Positions 1 to 7,660 of a DNA stretch of 17,664 bases are shown here, one piece after another (position 1 is the first letter of the stretch; each line of letters begins with the position of its first letter). A program made the translations under genes and the position numbers. The DNA is from DASRTE01 sp035316885 (lineage in GTDB: Bacteria; Actinomycetota; Actinomycetes; Jiangellales; Jiangellaceae). Under the pieces are notes generated by a model. The model was not told where the DNA came from, did no database searches, and saw only the letters and a list, made by a program, of their open reading frames with translations. The stretch lies in contig DATHII010000384.1 of assembly GCA_035316885.1 (NCBI GenBank), forward strand, positions 1 through 17,664, in the 5' to 3' direction.

Positions 1-218
1 CGGCGGCCCAGATCGCGGCCGTCGGCCTCGCGGAGCAGCCGCAACGCCAGCGCCGCCTGCCGCGCCGCCAACACCTCACACGCCACAACCGTCGCCGCCA
101 GATCGTCATCGGACAGCGACCACACATCCCCGGCCGCGGCCTTGTCCAACGCCTCGCCCACAACGCCCAGCCCGGCCACCACCGGATGACCGGAAACGCC
201 GAACGACGACATCGACAT
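1..218 (-). CDS. DUF222 / HNH endonuclease (13E12-type) family protein, N-terminal part, cut by window edge
   Basis: The minus strand is open from an ATG at 218 to the left edge (72 full codons), with a second in-frame ATG at 212. The translation begins MSMSSFGVSGHPVVAGL and continues with a predicted helical stretch that includes LSDDDLAATVVACEVLAARQ and ALALRLLREADGRDLG. This is the pattern at the start of actinobacterial DUF222 proteins: a loop, then a 'Ls..el......l.....rl.a....ll.ea' helix. Those proteins usually carry an HNH nuclease domain about 300 residues later, so the catalytic part lies outside the window and cannot be judged. No strong Shine-Dalgarno sequence precedes either ATG; cggggt just upstream is the best match. 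These genes are multicopy in many actinomycetes and are sometimes linked to mobile DNA. The assignment rests on recalled family resemblance only. Confidence 0.72.
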   Translation of the reverse strand, partial: MSMSSFGVSGHPVVAGLGVVGEALDKAAAGDVWSLSDDDLAATVVACEVLAARQAALALRLLREADGRDLGR

Positions 219-436
219 ACCCCGAGAATAGAAGCCACCACCGACAATCCAGCATTCACCGGAATGCACGAACGAGAATGTGCACAACTCCTGTACTCCA
301 ACGTCCGTTGTGGACAAGTGTCAACCTGGAACACCACTGAAACTGCAGCACAACAGATCGATATGGAGTAATTCTCTGCGGTGTCTGTAGCGCCACGGGC
401 CGGGCGGTTCGGGTTCCGCCGTCCGTCATCCTGCAT
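219..436. other. Intergenic region between the DUF222 gene and the pot operon
   Basis: No credible coding frame is present. The stretch is less GC-rich than its flanks near 225-375. On the minus strand TTGACA (319-324) lies about 100 bp upstream of the DUF222 start and could be a -35 box, but no good -10 follows at 17 bp. GCATTC-accg-GAATGC (252-267) is a small perfect inverted repeat. Its sequence is partly repeated directly: GAATGCACGAAC at 262-273 resembles GAATGTGCACAAC a few bases further on. The pot operon terminator candidate occupies the right part. Confidence 0.4.
395..426 (-). terminator. Possible terminator of the pot operon
   Basis: GGCGG (403-407) pairs with CCGCC (416-420) around an 8-nt loop. 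After a small internal loop, ACGG (395-398) pairs with CCGT (423-426). It begins about 10 bp downstream of the potC stop in the direction of transcription. There is no T-tract, which is usual for high-GC actinomycetes. The stem is interrupted, so this is a modest candidate. Confidence 0.38.
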
Positions 437-1264
437 TCAGGGTGAGACGAGAGACCTGGCGGCGCGTGAACCCCTCTGCTGGAAGAGGCGGGGAACCAGC
501 ACGACCACAAGGGCGATGAGGAACATCAGCGTCCCGATCACGTTCACCTGTGGTGGGACGCCGCGCTGAGCCGCACCCCACACGTACATCGGGAACGTCA
601 CCGTCTGCCCCGTCCCGGCGGCGAAGTTGGTGATGATGAAGTCGTCGAACGACAACGCGAACGCGAGCATCGCGGCCGCCACGATCCCGGGCATGATCAG
701 CGGCAGTGTGACGCGCGCAAACGTCTGAACCGGCGTCGCGTACAGGTCCATCGCGGCTTGCTCGATCGCAGGATCGAGTGTCGCGATCCGCGCCTTCACG
801 GTCACCACGACGAAACTGATACAGAACATGATGTGTGCAATCAGGATCGTCGTGAAGCCGAGCGGCAGGCTCATGTTCACGAACAGCGCGAGCAGTGATG
901 CGCCCATGACAACTTCGGGTGTCGCCATGGGCATGAAGATCAGCACGTTCGTCGAGCTCCGGCCGTGGAAGCGGTACCGCACCAGGGCTAGCGCGATCAG
1001 CGTGCCGAGAACGGTTGACACGATCGTCGCGAGAGCCGCGATCTGGAGGCTGGTGAACACCGATTCGCACACCGCCGGCACAGCGCAGGGGTTTGCCCAG
1101 TTGTCCCAGGTGAACGCGGACCACGTGTAGTTGAACCGGCTGCTCGGCTGGTTGAACGACAGCACTGCGACGACGACGATCGGCAGGAACATGTAGGCGA
1201 CCGCGGCCACCGCGGCGAACACGACCACGTGCTCACGCGCCCAGCGGATCGCTCGGCCGAGCAT
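437..1264 (-). CDS. potC: Spermidine/putrescine ABC transporter, inner-membrane permease (PotC-type)
   Basis: This 275-residue membrane protein of the binding-protein-dependent transport permease family forms the translocation channel with PotB. The first TM helix is at about residues 14-36 (ending in VVVAVLSFNQPSSRFNYTW), with further hydrophobic segments at about 73-97, 108-131, 136-156, 192-212 and 241-262. The cytoplasmic EAA coupling loop is intact (EQAAMDLYATPV from 168, ending VTLPLIMPG by 193); this is where the ATPase docks. The ATG at 1264 is 2 bp after the potB stop, so the two are probably translationally coupled. The first extracytoplasmic loop contains two cysteines (NPCAVPAVCES, residues 59-68) that I do not recall from E. 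coli PotC. Length is normal for PotC. The substrate class comes from operon context and similarity; the exact polyamine is not determinable. Confidence 0.9.
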   Translation of the reverse strand: MLGRAIRWAREHVVVFAAVAAVAYMFLPIVVVAVLSFNQPSSRFNYTWSAFTWDNWANPCAVPAVCESVFTSLQIAALATIVSTVLGTLIALALVRYRFHGRSSTNVLIFMPMATPEVVMGASLLALFVNMSLPLGFTTILIAHIMFCISFVVVTVKARIATLDPAIEQAAMDLYATPVQTFARVTLPLIMPGIVAAAMLAFALSFDDFIITNFAAGTGQTVTFPMYVWGAAQRGVPPQVNVIGTLMFLIALVVVLVPRLFQQRGSRAARSLVSP

Positions 1265-1266
1265 GG

Positions 1267-2172
1267 TCAGACCAACTCCTCGGTGCCGGCGCGGCGCACG
1301 TACACCACCACCAACGACACGATCGAGATCATGAGCACGAACGACAGCGCTGCAGCGGTCGGGTAGTCGCCGACCCTGATGAACTCCGTGTCGATCACGC
1401 TTCCGATCACATTGTTCTGCGAGGACCCGAGAAGTCGCTGGTTGATGTAGTCGCCCGCGGCCGGGATGAAGGTGAGAAGCGTCCCAGCGACCACGCCCGG
1501 CATCGACAGCGGCACCGTGACCTTCCGGAACGCCGTGAACGGCGACGCGTACAGATCGTGCGCCGCCTCCACCACGCGCCGATCCATCCGTTCCAGCGCG
1601 GCGTAGATGGGAAGCGTCATGAACGGCAGGAAGTTGTACGTCAGACCGGCGACCACCGCGGGCCCGGTGCTCAACAGCCGGTCATCGGTCCAGCTCAACA
1701 GGCCGAGCCCGCGCATGACCTCTGCCACCACGCCGTTGTCGGCGAGGATCGTCTTCCAGGCGATCGTCCGGATCAGGAAGCTGGTGAAGAACGGCGCGAT
1801 GACGAGAACGAGCCACACGTTGCGCCATCGGCCCGCCTTGAATGCGATCGTGTACGCGAGCGGGTAGCTGATCAGCAGCGCGAACACGGTCGCCAATGCC
1901 GCATACCAGAAGGCCCGCAGGAACTGGGTCCAGTACTGCGACAGCGCATCGGTGTAGGTCTGCCAGTGCCAGGTCAGTGTGTACCCGTCCTCGATCGAGC
2001 CCTCCTGCAGCGACTGCGAGCCGAGGACGGCCATCGGTACCACGAAGAAGACCGCGAGCCAGGCCAGCCCGGGAAACAGCAGCAGGTAGGGCACCCGCGA
2101 CCGGTGATGCTCGTCGCTCGAGGGCGGCGCCGGTGGAGGGGCAGCGGTTCCGGGGACCGCGAGGACGCTCAC
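1267..2172 (-). CDS. potB: Spermidine/putrescine ABC transporter, inner-membrane permease (PotB-type)
   Basis: The 301-residue permease partner of PotC has six predicted TM helices; the first is YLLLFPGLAWLAVFFVVPM at about 29-47. The EAA loop is EAAHDLYASPFTAFRKV (202-218), followed by PLSMPG. The open frame extends upstream to 2352, but there it lies antisense-like inside potA and is Arg-rich, unlike a permease. I place the start at the GTG at 2172, which overlaps the potA stop as GTGA (2169-2172), a classic coupling arrangement. This leaves a short Pro/Ala/Ser-rich cytoplasmic N-terminus before TM1. It acts with PotA, PotC and PotD in the cytoplasmic membrane to import polyamines. Confidence 0.9.
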   Translation of the reverse strand: MSVLAVPGTAAPPPAPPSSDEHHRSRVPYLLLFPGLAWLAVFFVVPMAVLGSQSLQEGSIEDGYTLTWHWQTYTDALSQYWTQFLRAFWYAALATVFALLISYPLAYTIAFKAGRWRNVWLVLVIAPFFTSFLIRTIAWKTILADNGVVAEVMRGLGLLSWTDDRLLSTGPAVVAGLTYNFLPFMTLPIYAALERMDRRVVEAAHDLYASPFTAFRKVTVPLSMPGVVAGTLLTFIPAAGDYINQRLLGSSQNNVIGSVIDTEFIRVGDYPTAAALSFVLMISIVSLVVVYVRRAGTEELV

Positions 2173-3350
2173 GACGGGGGGTACGCCGCAGCGGCGGACG
2201 GCTCGCCGACATCCGCGCCGGCGTCGATCGGCTCGTCCGCGTCGAGCGCGAACGTGTGCACCGGCGCCCATCGCAGGCGTACGTCGTCGCCGGTTCGCGC
2301 TCGGTCGTCGACACCGATGTTCTGGGCGAAGACGGTGAGCTCCTGACCCCATGGCGTGCGCACCAGGTACTGCGTGCTCACGCCGACGAACGACACGTCC
2401 GTGACGACGCCGGTCACCTCGTTCTCGCCGTTCGAGGTGGCGTCGGCGTCGGCCAGCATCAGCCTGATCTTCTCCGGCCGCACGCCTACGTAGGCGTCGC
2501 CCGCCGAGGCCCGTGACCGCGCCGCCGGCATGGCCACCCGGACGCCGTGCACGTCGAGGAGCACCATGTCGCCGTCCGCGCGGGCCACGCTCCCACGGAT
2601 GAGGTTCGACTGACCCAGGAAGTTCGCGACGAACGTCGACGCCGGACTGTCGTAGAGCTCGCCGGGAGTGCCGACCTGCTCGATCCGGCCGTCGTTCATG
2701 ACCGCGATCGTGTCGGCCATCGTCATGGCCTCTTCCTGGTCGTGCGTGACGTGCACGAAGGTGAGCCCGACCTCGGTCTGTATCCGCTTGAGCTCGAGCT
2801 GCATCTGCCGGCGCAGCTTGAGATCGAGCGCACCGAGCGGCTCGTCGAGCAGCAGCACCTGTGGCCGGTTGACGATCGCGCGGGCGAGCGCCACCCGCTG
2901 CTGTTGCCCGCCCGAGAGCTGCGCCGGCCGGCGCCGTTCCATACCGTCGAGTTGGACGAGCCGGAGCATGTCGGCGACCTGTGCCCGCACCTCCTGCCTG
3001 GGCACGCCGCGTCGGCGCAGGCCGAATGCGATGTTCTCGCCGATGTCGAGATGCGGGAACAGAGCGTAGCTCTGGAAGACGGTGTTGACCGGCCGCTGGT
3101 GAGGCCTACGCAGCGTGACGTCCTCGTCGCCGAGGTGAATCGTCCCGCTGGTCGGCCGCTCCAGGCCGGCGACCATTCGCAGGGTCGTCGTCTTGCCGCA
3201 GCCCGACGGGCCGAGCAGGGCGAAGAACGACCCTCGTGGGACGGTGAGGTTCAGGGTGTCGACCGCGACGAACCCGCCGAATCGCTTCGTGACCTCGGAC
3301 AGACGCATGTCCGCACCGGCCCCGGCTTCGCCGTTACGCTTACCCGCCAT
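2169..3350 (-). CDS. potA: Spermidine/putrescine ABC transporter, ATP-binding protein (PotA-type)
   Basis: This 393-residue ATPase powers polyamine import. All nucleotide-binding elements are present: Walker A GPSGCGKTT (47-55), Q-loop VFQSYALFP (Gln93), signature LSGGQQQR (145-152), Walker B VLLLDEP with Asp169-Glu170, D-loop GALD, and switch His203 in VTHDQEEAM. The remaining C-terminal part (roughly 240-380) fits the TOBE/MOI regulatory domain usual in PotA, MalK and UgpC (VGVRPEKIRLML is typical). The ATG at 3350 has GGAG about 13 nt upstream, which is rather far. An in-frame ATG at residue 15 (MRLSEVTKRFGG) is the alternative start and sits closer to where homologues begin. The gene begins 21 bp after potD and overlaps potB by 4 bp. 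Confidence 0.93.
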   Translation of the reverse strand: MAGKRNGEAGAGADMRLSEVTKRFGGFVAVDTLNLTVPRGSFFALLGPSGCGKTTTLRMVAGLERPTSGTIHLGDEDVTLRRPHQRPVNTVFQSYALFPHLDIGENIAFGLRRRGVPRQEVRAQVADMLRLVQLDGMERRRPAQLSGGQQQRVALARAIVNRPQVLLLDEPLGALDLKLRRQMQLELKRIQTEVGLTFVHVTHDQEEAMTMADTIAVMNDGRIEQVGTPGELYDSPASTFVANFLGQSNLIRGSVARADGDMVLLDVHGVRVAMPAARSRASAGDAYVGVRPEKIRLMLADADATSNGENEVTGVVTDVSFVGVSTQYLVRTPWGQELTVFAQNIGVDDRARTGDDVRLRWAPVHTFALDADEPIDAGADVGEPSAAAAYPPS

Positions 3351-3371
3351 GTCGTCTGTCTTTCTCCGCGT

Positions 3372-4610
3372 TCAGGAGTAGACGGCGGCGAACGCGTCCT
3401 CGTACCTTTGCTGCGTCTCCTCGTCCATCGGCTTGAAGTCGTAGCTGTTCGCGAGGATCGCGGCGTCCGGGAAGATCAGCGGGTTGTCGACGAGTTCCTC
3501 GTCGACCTCGGCCATGGCCTCCTGGGCACCCTCCACGGGGCAGATGTAGTTCACCCACGCGGCGACCTGCGCGGCGACGGCGGGGTCGTAGTAGTAGTTC
3601 ATCAGCCGCTCCGCGTTCGTCTTGTGTGCGGCGCCGTTCGGGATCATCATGTTGTCCGACCAGATCATCTGGCCCGACGCCGGCGTCACGTACTGGATCG
3701 CCTCGCTCTCGAACTGCAGCTGGATGACGTCGCCCGACCACGCGATCGCGGCCGCAACGTTGCCGCTGAGCAGGTCCTGCGTGTAGTCGTTGCCGGTGAA
3801 CCGGCGGATCTGACCCGAGTCGTTGGCGGCCTGGACGCGTGCGATGGCCGCGTCGAAGTCGCTGTCGGCGAAGTCCAGAGTGTTCACGCCCATGTCGAGC
3901 AGAGTGAGTCCGACGGTGTCCTGCATCTCCGTCAGCACTGTGACCCGCCCGGCGAGCCGGCCGTCGGTGAGGAGCTGGTCGATCGACAGCGAGCTCGGGT
4001 CGGTGATGCCGAGATCGGCCAGCGCGTCGACGTTCGCACCGATCGCGGTGAAGCCGGACTGCCAGGGCAGCGAGTGCGCCCGCCCGGGGTCGAACGCGGC
4101 GTCCTGCAGGATCGGGATGACGTTGGTCGAGTTCGGGATGTTCTCCTTGGTCAGCTCCTGGACCCAGCCCAGGCCGATGATGCGCCCGGCCATCCAGTCG
4201 GTCAGCACGATGAGGTCGCGGTCGATGGGCTGGCCGGCGGTGAGCTGTGGGCGGATCCGCCCGAAGAACTCGGTGTTGTCGTTGATGTCCTCGATGTACT
4301 CGACCTCGATGCCGGTCTCGGCCGTGAAGGCCTCGATCGTCGGGAACGAGCCGTCGTCCTCGTTGATGTCGATGTACTGCGGCCAGTTCGACCAGATCAC
4401 CCGCGGGTCGGATTCCGACTGGTCCTCGGCAGCACCGTCGTCGTCCTGGACGCGGGTTCCCTCACTCCCACACGCGGCCAGAAGGCCGCCGCCGCCGGCA
4501 ACCCAGAGGCCGCCGAAGCCTAGCGCCCGAAGAACGTTTCGGCGGGACAGCCCGGTGGGGCGTGGCCGGCCGCCGGGTCCATTCCGCATGCCTAATGGGG
4601 ACGTGCTCAT
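3372..4610 (-). CDS. potD: Spermidine/putrescine-binding lipoprotein (PotD-type), Tat signal
   Basis: This 412-residue extracytoplasmic solute-binding protein is the first gene of the transporter operon. I chose the ATG at 4610, not the upstream in-frame start at 4709, because AGAGGA sits 6 nt before it and because it gives a clean signal: SRRNVLRAL (twin Arg at 23-24), a hydrophobic Gly/Ala/Leu stretch, and lipobox LLAAC with Cys47. The protein would therefore be exported folded by Tat and lipid-anchored, replacing the periplasmic PotD of Gram-negatives. The mature part starts with an acidic linker, then VIWSNWPQYID, a typical PotD/F opening. Further family-like parts are FTAETGIEVEYIEDINDN, WMAGRIIGLGWVQEL and IPNGAAHKTNAERLMNYYYD. 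Ligand preference cannot be read reliably from the sequence. Confidence 0.92.
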   Translation of the reverse strand: MSTSPLGMRNGPGGRPRPTGLSRRNVLRALGFGGLWVAGGGGLLAACGSEGTRVQDDDGAAEDQSESDPRVIWSNWPQYIDINEDDGSFPTIEAFTAETGIEVEYIEDINDNTEFFGRIRPQLTAGQPIDRDLIVLTDWMAGRIIGLGWVQELTKENIPNSTNVIPILQDAAFDPGRAHSLPWQSGFTAIGANVDALADLGITDPSSLSIDQLLTDGRLAGRVTVLTEMQDTVGLTLLDMGVNTLDFADSDFDAAIARVQAANDSGQIRRFTGNDYTQDLLSGNVAAAIAWSGDVIQLQFESEAIQYVTPASGQMIWSDNMMIPNGAAHKTNAERLMNYYYDPAVAAQVAAWVNYICPVEGAQEAMAEVDEELVDNPLIFPDAAILANSYDFKPMDEETQQRYEDAFAAVYS

Positions 4611-4693
4611 CAGCGGTCCTCTCGAATGGAAGGGGCAGTCCTTCGAGATCCTGGACCGCCGATCCTGGCACGAGACCGGTCCGTCGACAAGGA

Positions 4694-4705
4694 TTCCGTA
4701 CGGAA
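4694..4705. promoter_or_regulatory. Perfect 12-bp palindrome TTCCGTACGGAA, candidate operator
   Basis: TTCCGTACGGAA is exactly self-complementary and lies about 85 bp upstream of potD and 125 bp upstream of the aminotransferase. The size fits a dimeric repressor half-site pair without spacer. No protein assignment is possible from sequence alone. Confidence 0.5.
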
Positions 4706-4746
4706 CCAACTGCCGAGCATGTCCCGCCGCGAGGGATTCGGTACGT

Positions 4747-4783
4747 CATCTGGCCAAGATCAACGGAATCGCTTGCCCAGATG
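4747..4783. promoter_or_regulatory. Inverted repeat with 12-bp arms, candidate operator
   Basis: CATCTGGCCAAG (4747-4758) and CTTGCCCAGATG (4772-4783) are inverted copies with one mismatch, separated by 13 bp. The repeat ends 46 bp before the aminotransferase start, about where the rightward -35/-10 region should be. The position fits a repressor or activator site for the amine catabolic genes. As RNA it would only be a long-loop hairpin without a terminator context. Confidence 0.55.
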
Positions 4784-4829
4784 CGGTCGATGCGACGAAG
4801 ATGCCCTTGTGACACATGGAGAGAGCGAG

Positions 4830-6206
4830 ATGAGCGACGGATTCGACCCACACGCTCTGTCACGCACCGCCTACGACCACCTGTGGATGCACTTCACCCG
4901 CATGTCGTCGTATGAGAAGGACGACGTGCCCACCATCGTCCGCGGCGAGGGCGCGTACATCTGGGACTCGACCGGCCGCCGCTACCTCGACGGGCTCGCC
5001 GGGTTGTTCGTCGTCCAGGTCGGGCACGGTCGGGTCGAGCTCGCCGAGGCGGCGTACAAGCAGGCGTCAGAGCTCGCGTACTTCCCGATCTGGTCCTACG
5101 CGCACCCCAAGGCGATCGAGCTGGCCGACCGGCTCGCCTCGCTCGCACCAGGCGACCTCGACAGGGTGTTCTTCACCAGTGGCGGCGGCGAGGCGGTCGA
5201 GTCGGCGTGGAAGCTCGCGAAGCAGTACTTCAAGCTCACCGGCAAGCCGACCAAGCACAAGGTGATCACCCGGTCGATCGCCTACCACGGGACGACCCAC
5301 GGTGCCCTGTCGCTGACCGGACTGCCCGACCTCAAGGCACCGTACGAGCCGCTCGTCCCGAGCACATTCCGGGTTCCGAACACGAACTTCTACCGGGCGC
5401 CCGAGCACGGCGACGACCTGGAGGCGTTCGGTAGGTGGGCCGCCGACCGGATCGCGGAGGCGATCGAGTTCGAGGGGCCGGACACCGTTGCCGCGGTGTT
5501 CCTCGAGCCGGTGCAGAACGCCGGAGGGTGCTTTCCGCCGCCGCCGGGCTACTTCCAGCGGGTGCGCGAAATTTGCGACGAGTACGACGTGCTGCTCGTC
5601 TCTGACGAGGTGATCTGCGCGTTCGGCCGGCTGGGCGGATACTTCGGCTCGGCCGTCTACGGCTACCAGCCCGATATCATCACCTGCGCGAAGGGGATGA
5701 CGTCGGGTTATGCGCCACTCGGCGCGATGATCGCGAGCGACCGGCTCTTCGAGCCGTTCGCCAAGGGGACGACGAGCTTCGCGCACGGCTACACCTGGGG
5801 TGGTCACCCGGTGTCGGCCGCTGTCGCCATCGCGAACCTCGACATCTTTGAACGCGAGGCGCTCAACGATCACGTCACCGAGAACTCGCTACGGTTCCGG
5901 GCGACACTCGAGAAGCTGCTCGACCTGCCGATCGTCGGCGATGTCCGTGGCGACGGCTACTTCTTCGGGATCGAACTGGTCAAGGACAAGAGCACGCGGG
6001 AGACCTTCGACGACGAGGAGTCCGAGCGGCTGCTTCGTGGCTTCCTGTCGAAGGCGCTGCTCGACGCCGGGCTGTACTGCCGGGCCGACGACCGCGGCGA
6101 CCCGGTGATCCAGCTCTCCCCGCCGCTCGTCTGCGACCAGTCGCACTTCGACGAGATCGAGCAGATCCTGCGCGCGGTCTTGACCGAGGCCTGGTCGCGC
6201 ATCTGA
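4830..6206 (+). CDS. Class III PLP-dependent aminotransferase, probably polyamine (putrescine)-pyruvate type
   Basis: This 458-residue fold-type I enzyme moves the amino group of a primary amine or omega-amino acid to an acceptor, usually pyruvate. Visible elements are TSGGGEAVESAWKLAK (116-131, PLP phosphate region), AYHGTTHGALSLTG (151-164), VFLEPVQNAGG (223-233), VSDEVICAFGRLG (Asp259 contacts the PLP ring nitrogen) and CAKGMTSGYAPLGA with Schiff-base Lys288. SFAHGYTWGGHPVSAA (316-331) is the cofactor phosphate loop of the partner subunit. The frame is open back to 4626, but ATG 4830 has GGAG 8-9 nt upstream and homologues begin similarly (MxxxxxxAxDHLWMHF). The gene is divergent from the polyamine transporter and 2 bp before an amine oxidase-like gene, so a SpuC-like role is the best inference. 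Taurine- or beta-alanine-pyruvate aminotransferase activity is possible. Confidence 0.88.
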   Translation: MSDGFDPHALSRTAYDHLWMHFTRMSSYEKDDVPTIVRGEGAYIWDSTGRRYLDGLAGLFVVQVGHGRVELAEAAYKQASELAYFPIWSYAHPKAIELADRLASLAPGDLDRVFFTSGGGEAVESAWKLAKQYFKLTGKPTKHKVITRSIAYHGTTHGALSLTGLPDLKAPYEPLVPSTFRVPNTNFYRAPEHGDDLEAFGRWAADRIAEAIEFEGPDTVAAVFLEPVQNAGGCFPPPPGYFQRVREICDEYDVLLVSDEVICAFGRLGGYFGSAVYGYQPDIITCAKGMTSGYAPLGAMIASDRLFEPFAKGTTSFAHGYTWGGHPVSAAVAIANLDIFEREALNDHVTENSLRFRATLEKLLDLPIVGDVRGDGYFFGIELVKDKSTRETFDDEESERLLRGFLSKALLDAGLYCRADDRGDPVIQLSPPLVCDQSHFDEIEQILRAVLTEAWSRI

Positions 6207-6208
6207 CC

Positions 6209-7585
6209 GTGCCGGCGCCCGACTACCGCGCGCTGTCGTACTGGCACGACACCGTTCCAGAGAGCCTGACCCCACGTGCCCCGTTGGCCGGCGACGTCGA
6301 CGTCGACGTCGCGGTCGTCGGTGCCGGCTACACCGGGCTGTGGACGGCGGCCTACCTGTCCGCCGCCGACCCGGCCCTGCGCATCGGCGTGCTCGAGAAG
6401 GAGATCGCTGGCTTCGGCGCGTCGGGCCGCAACGGCGGCTGGTGCTCCGCGCTCTTCCCGTCGTCCGCGGCAAAGGTCAAGCGGCTGTACGGACGGGAGC
6501 GGGCGATCGCACTCGAGCGTGCGATGCGGGAGACAGTCGACGAGGTCGGGGCGGTCACCTCGCAGTGGGGTGTCGACTGCCATTTCGCGAAAGGCGGCAC
6601 CGTCGTCGTCGCCCGGACACCGGTTCAGCTCGACCGTGCGCACGCCTCGGTGGACGAGGCCCGCAGTGTCGGCTTCGACGACCTGCGCATGCTGACCGCC
6701 GCCGAGGCCGCGGACATGCTCGGCGCGACGGCCGTGCTCGGCGGTACGTACACACCGCACTGCGCGGCGATCCACCCGGCGCGGCTCGTACGAGGTCTCG
6801 CGTCGGTCGTCGCGGCGCGTGGGGTTGCCATATACGAGCAGACGCCTGCCATTCGGCTCCGTCCCGGTGTCGTCGAGACACCGTACGGTCGGGTGCGAGC
6901 CGAGATCGTCGTACGCGCGACCGAGGGCTACTCCCCCATGCTGCCCGGGTACCGCCGGGTGGTCGCACCGGTGTATTCGCTGATGCTCGCGACCTCTCCG
7001 CTGCCTGCGTCGTTCTGGGACTCGGTCGGGCTCGCCCGGCGCGAGACGTTCAGCGACTTCCGTCACCTGATCATCTACGGCCAGCGCACCGCCGACGACC
7101 GGCTCGCTTTCGGCGGCCGGGGAGCGCCGTACCACTTCGGCTCCCGGGTGCATGCCTCGTACGACCGAGACCCGACGGTGTTCGCCGAGCTCTGGCGGGT
7201 GTTACGGGAGATGTTTCCAGCCGTCGCATCGGCTGAGGTCACGCACACCTGGGGCGGGCCGCTCGGCGTGCCGCGGGACTGGTTCGCGTCGGTCGGACTC
7301 GACCGGGACACCGGCCTCGCGTGGGCGGGCGGATACGTCGGCGACGGTGTCGGCACGTCCAACCTCGCCGGCCGCACGCTGGCCGACCTGATCTTGCGCC
7401 GCGACACCGAACTCGTCCGGCTGCCGTGGGTCGGGCACCGGTCGCGACAGTGGGAGCCGGAGCCGCTGCGCTGGCTCGGTGCGAACCTCGGATTGCGGGT
7501 GATGGCGAGCGCGGACCGGGAGGAGGAGCGCAGGCGTGAGCCGTCCAGGCGGGCCGCCATGTTCGGCCGCTTCCTCGGCAACTGA
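6209..7585 (+). CDS. FAD-dependent amine oxidoreductase (DadA/PuuB-like)
   Basis: This 458-residue flavoprotein is of the glycine/D-amino acid oxidase (DAO) superfamily. A Rossmann dinucleotide site begins at VAVVGAGYTGLWTAAYL (34-50, GxGxxG at 38-43), with the ribose-binding acid Glu63 in VLEKE. GFGASGRNGGW (68-78) is the flavin-side motif seen in gamma-glutamylputrescine oxidase PuuB and relatives. The C-terminal FAD closure is LAWAGGYVGDGVGTSNLAGRT. The GTG start at 6209 is 2 bp after the aminotransferase stop, so the two are co-translated. Likely activity is oxidation of an amine, or of an amine-derived or N-modified polyamine, to the imine/aldehyde. There is no signal peptide, so it is cytoplasmic. 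The exact substrate is inferred from the operon; sarcosine or D-amino acid oxidase activities are the alternatives. Confidence 0.85.
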   Translation: MPAPDYRALSYWHDTVPESLTPRAPLAGDVDVDVAVVGAGYTGLWTAAYLSAADPALRIGVLEKEIAGFGASGRNGGWCSALFPSSAAKVKRLYGRERAIALERAMRETVDEVGAVTSQWGVDCHFAKGGTVVVARTPVQLDRAHASVDEARSVGFDDLRMLTAAEAADMLGATAVLGGTYTPHCAAIHPARLVRGLASVVAARGVAIYEQTPAIRLRPGVVETPYGRVRAEIVVRATEGYSPMLPGYRRVVAPVYSLMLATSPLPASFWDSVGLARRETFSDFRHLIIYGQRTADDRLAFGGRGAPYHFGSRVHASYDRDPTVFAELWRVLREMFPAVASAEVTHTWGGPLGVPRDWFASVGLDRDTGLAWAGGYVGDGVGTSNLAGRTLADLILRRDTELVRLPWVGHRSRQWEPEPLRWLGANLGLRVMASADREEERRREPSRRAAMFGRFLGN

Positions 7586-7660
7586 CGAGTGGGCAACGGC
7601 CGTCTCTCCGTGTGTTCCCCGTACCCTTCTGGACCGATCGGACGATTACCGCAATGACCC

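Larger units (their letters stand above)
4611..4829. promoter_or_regulatory. Divergent intergenic control region between potD and the aminotransferase
   Basis: These 219 bp separate divergent transcription units and must hold both promoters. They contain a perfect 12-bp palindrome (4694-4705) and a long inverted repeat (4747-4783), both listed separately. GATCCTGG occurs twice within 25 bp near 4650-4680. TTGCCC at 4774-4779 inside the inverted repeat could serve as a -35 for the rightward promoter, with GAAGAT about 18 bp later as a poor -10. I see no convincing TAnnnT box for the leftward promoter. Shine-Dalgarno sequences are clear on both sides: GGAG 8-9 nt before 4830 and AGAGGA 6 nt before 4610 on the minus strand. 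Confidence 0.6.

Noticed and set aside
1558..2346. Plus-strand open frame of 262 codons
   Set aside because: Antisense shadow of potB; the permease on the minus strand has TM helices and an EAA loop.
2173..2352. Upstream extension of potB to 2352
   Set aside because: The 60 extra residues are Arg-rich and lie over the end of potA; the GTGA overlap at 2169-2172 gives a natural start.
2547..4523. 658-codon open frame on the plus strand
   Set aside because: It is antisense to potA and potD, has a His/Val/Asp/Arg-rich composition with no recognisable domain, and the opposite strand carries complete family motifs. Long antisense frames are expected at this GC content.
5957..7153. Minus-strand open frame of 398 codons
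   Set aside because: Antisense to the FAD oxidoreductase and the end of the aminotransferase, both of which have clear motifs.
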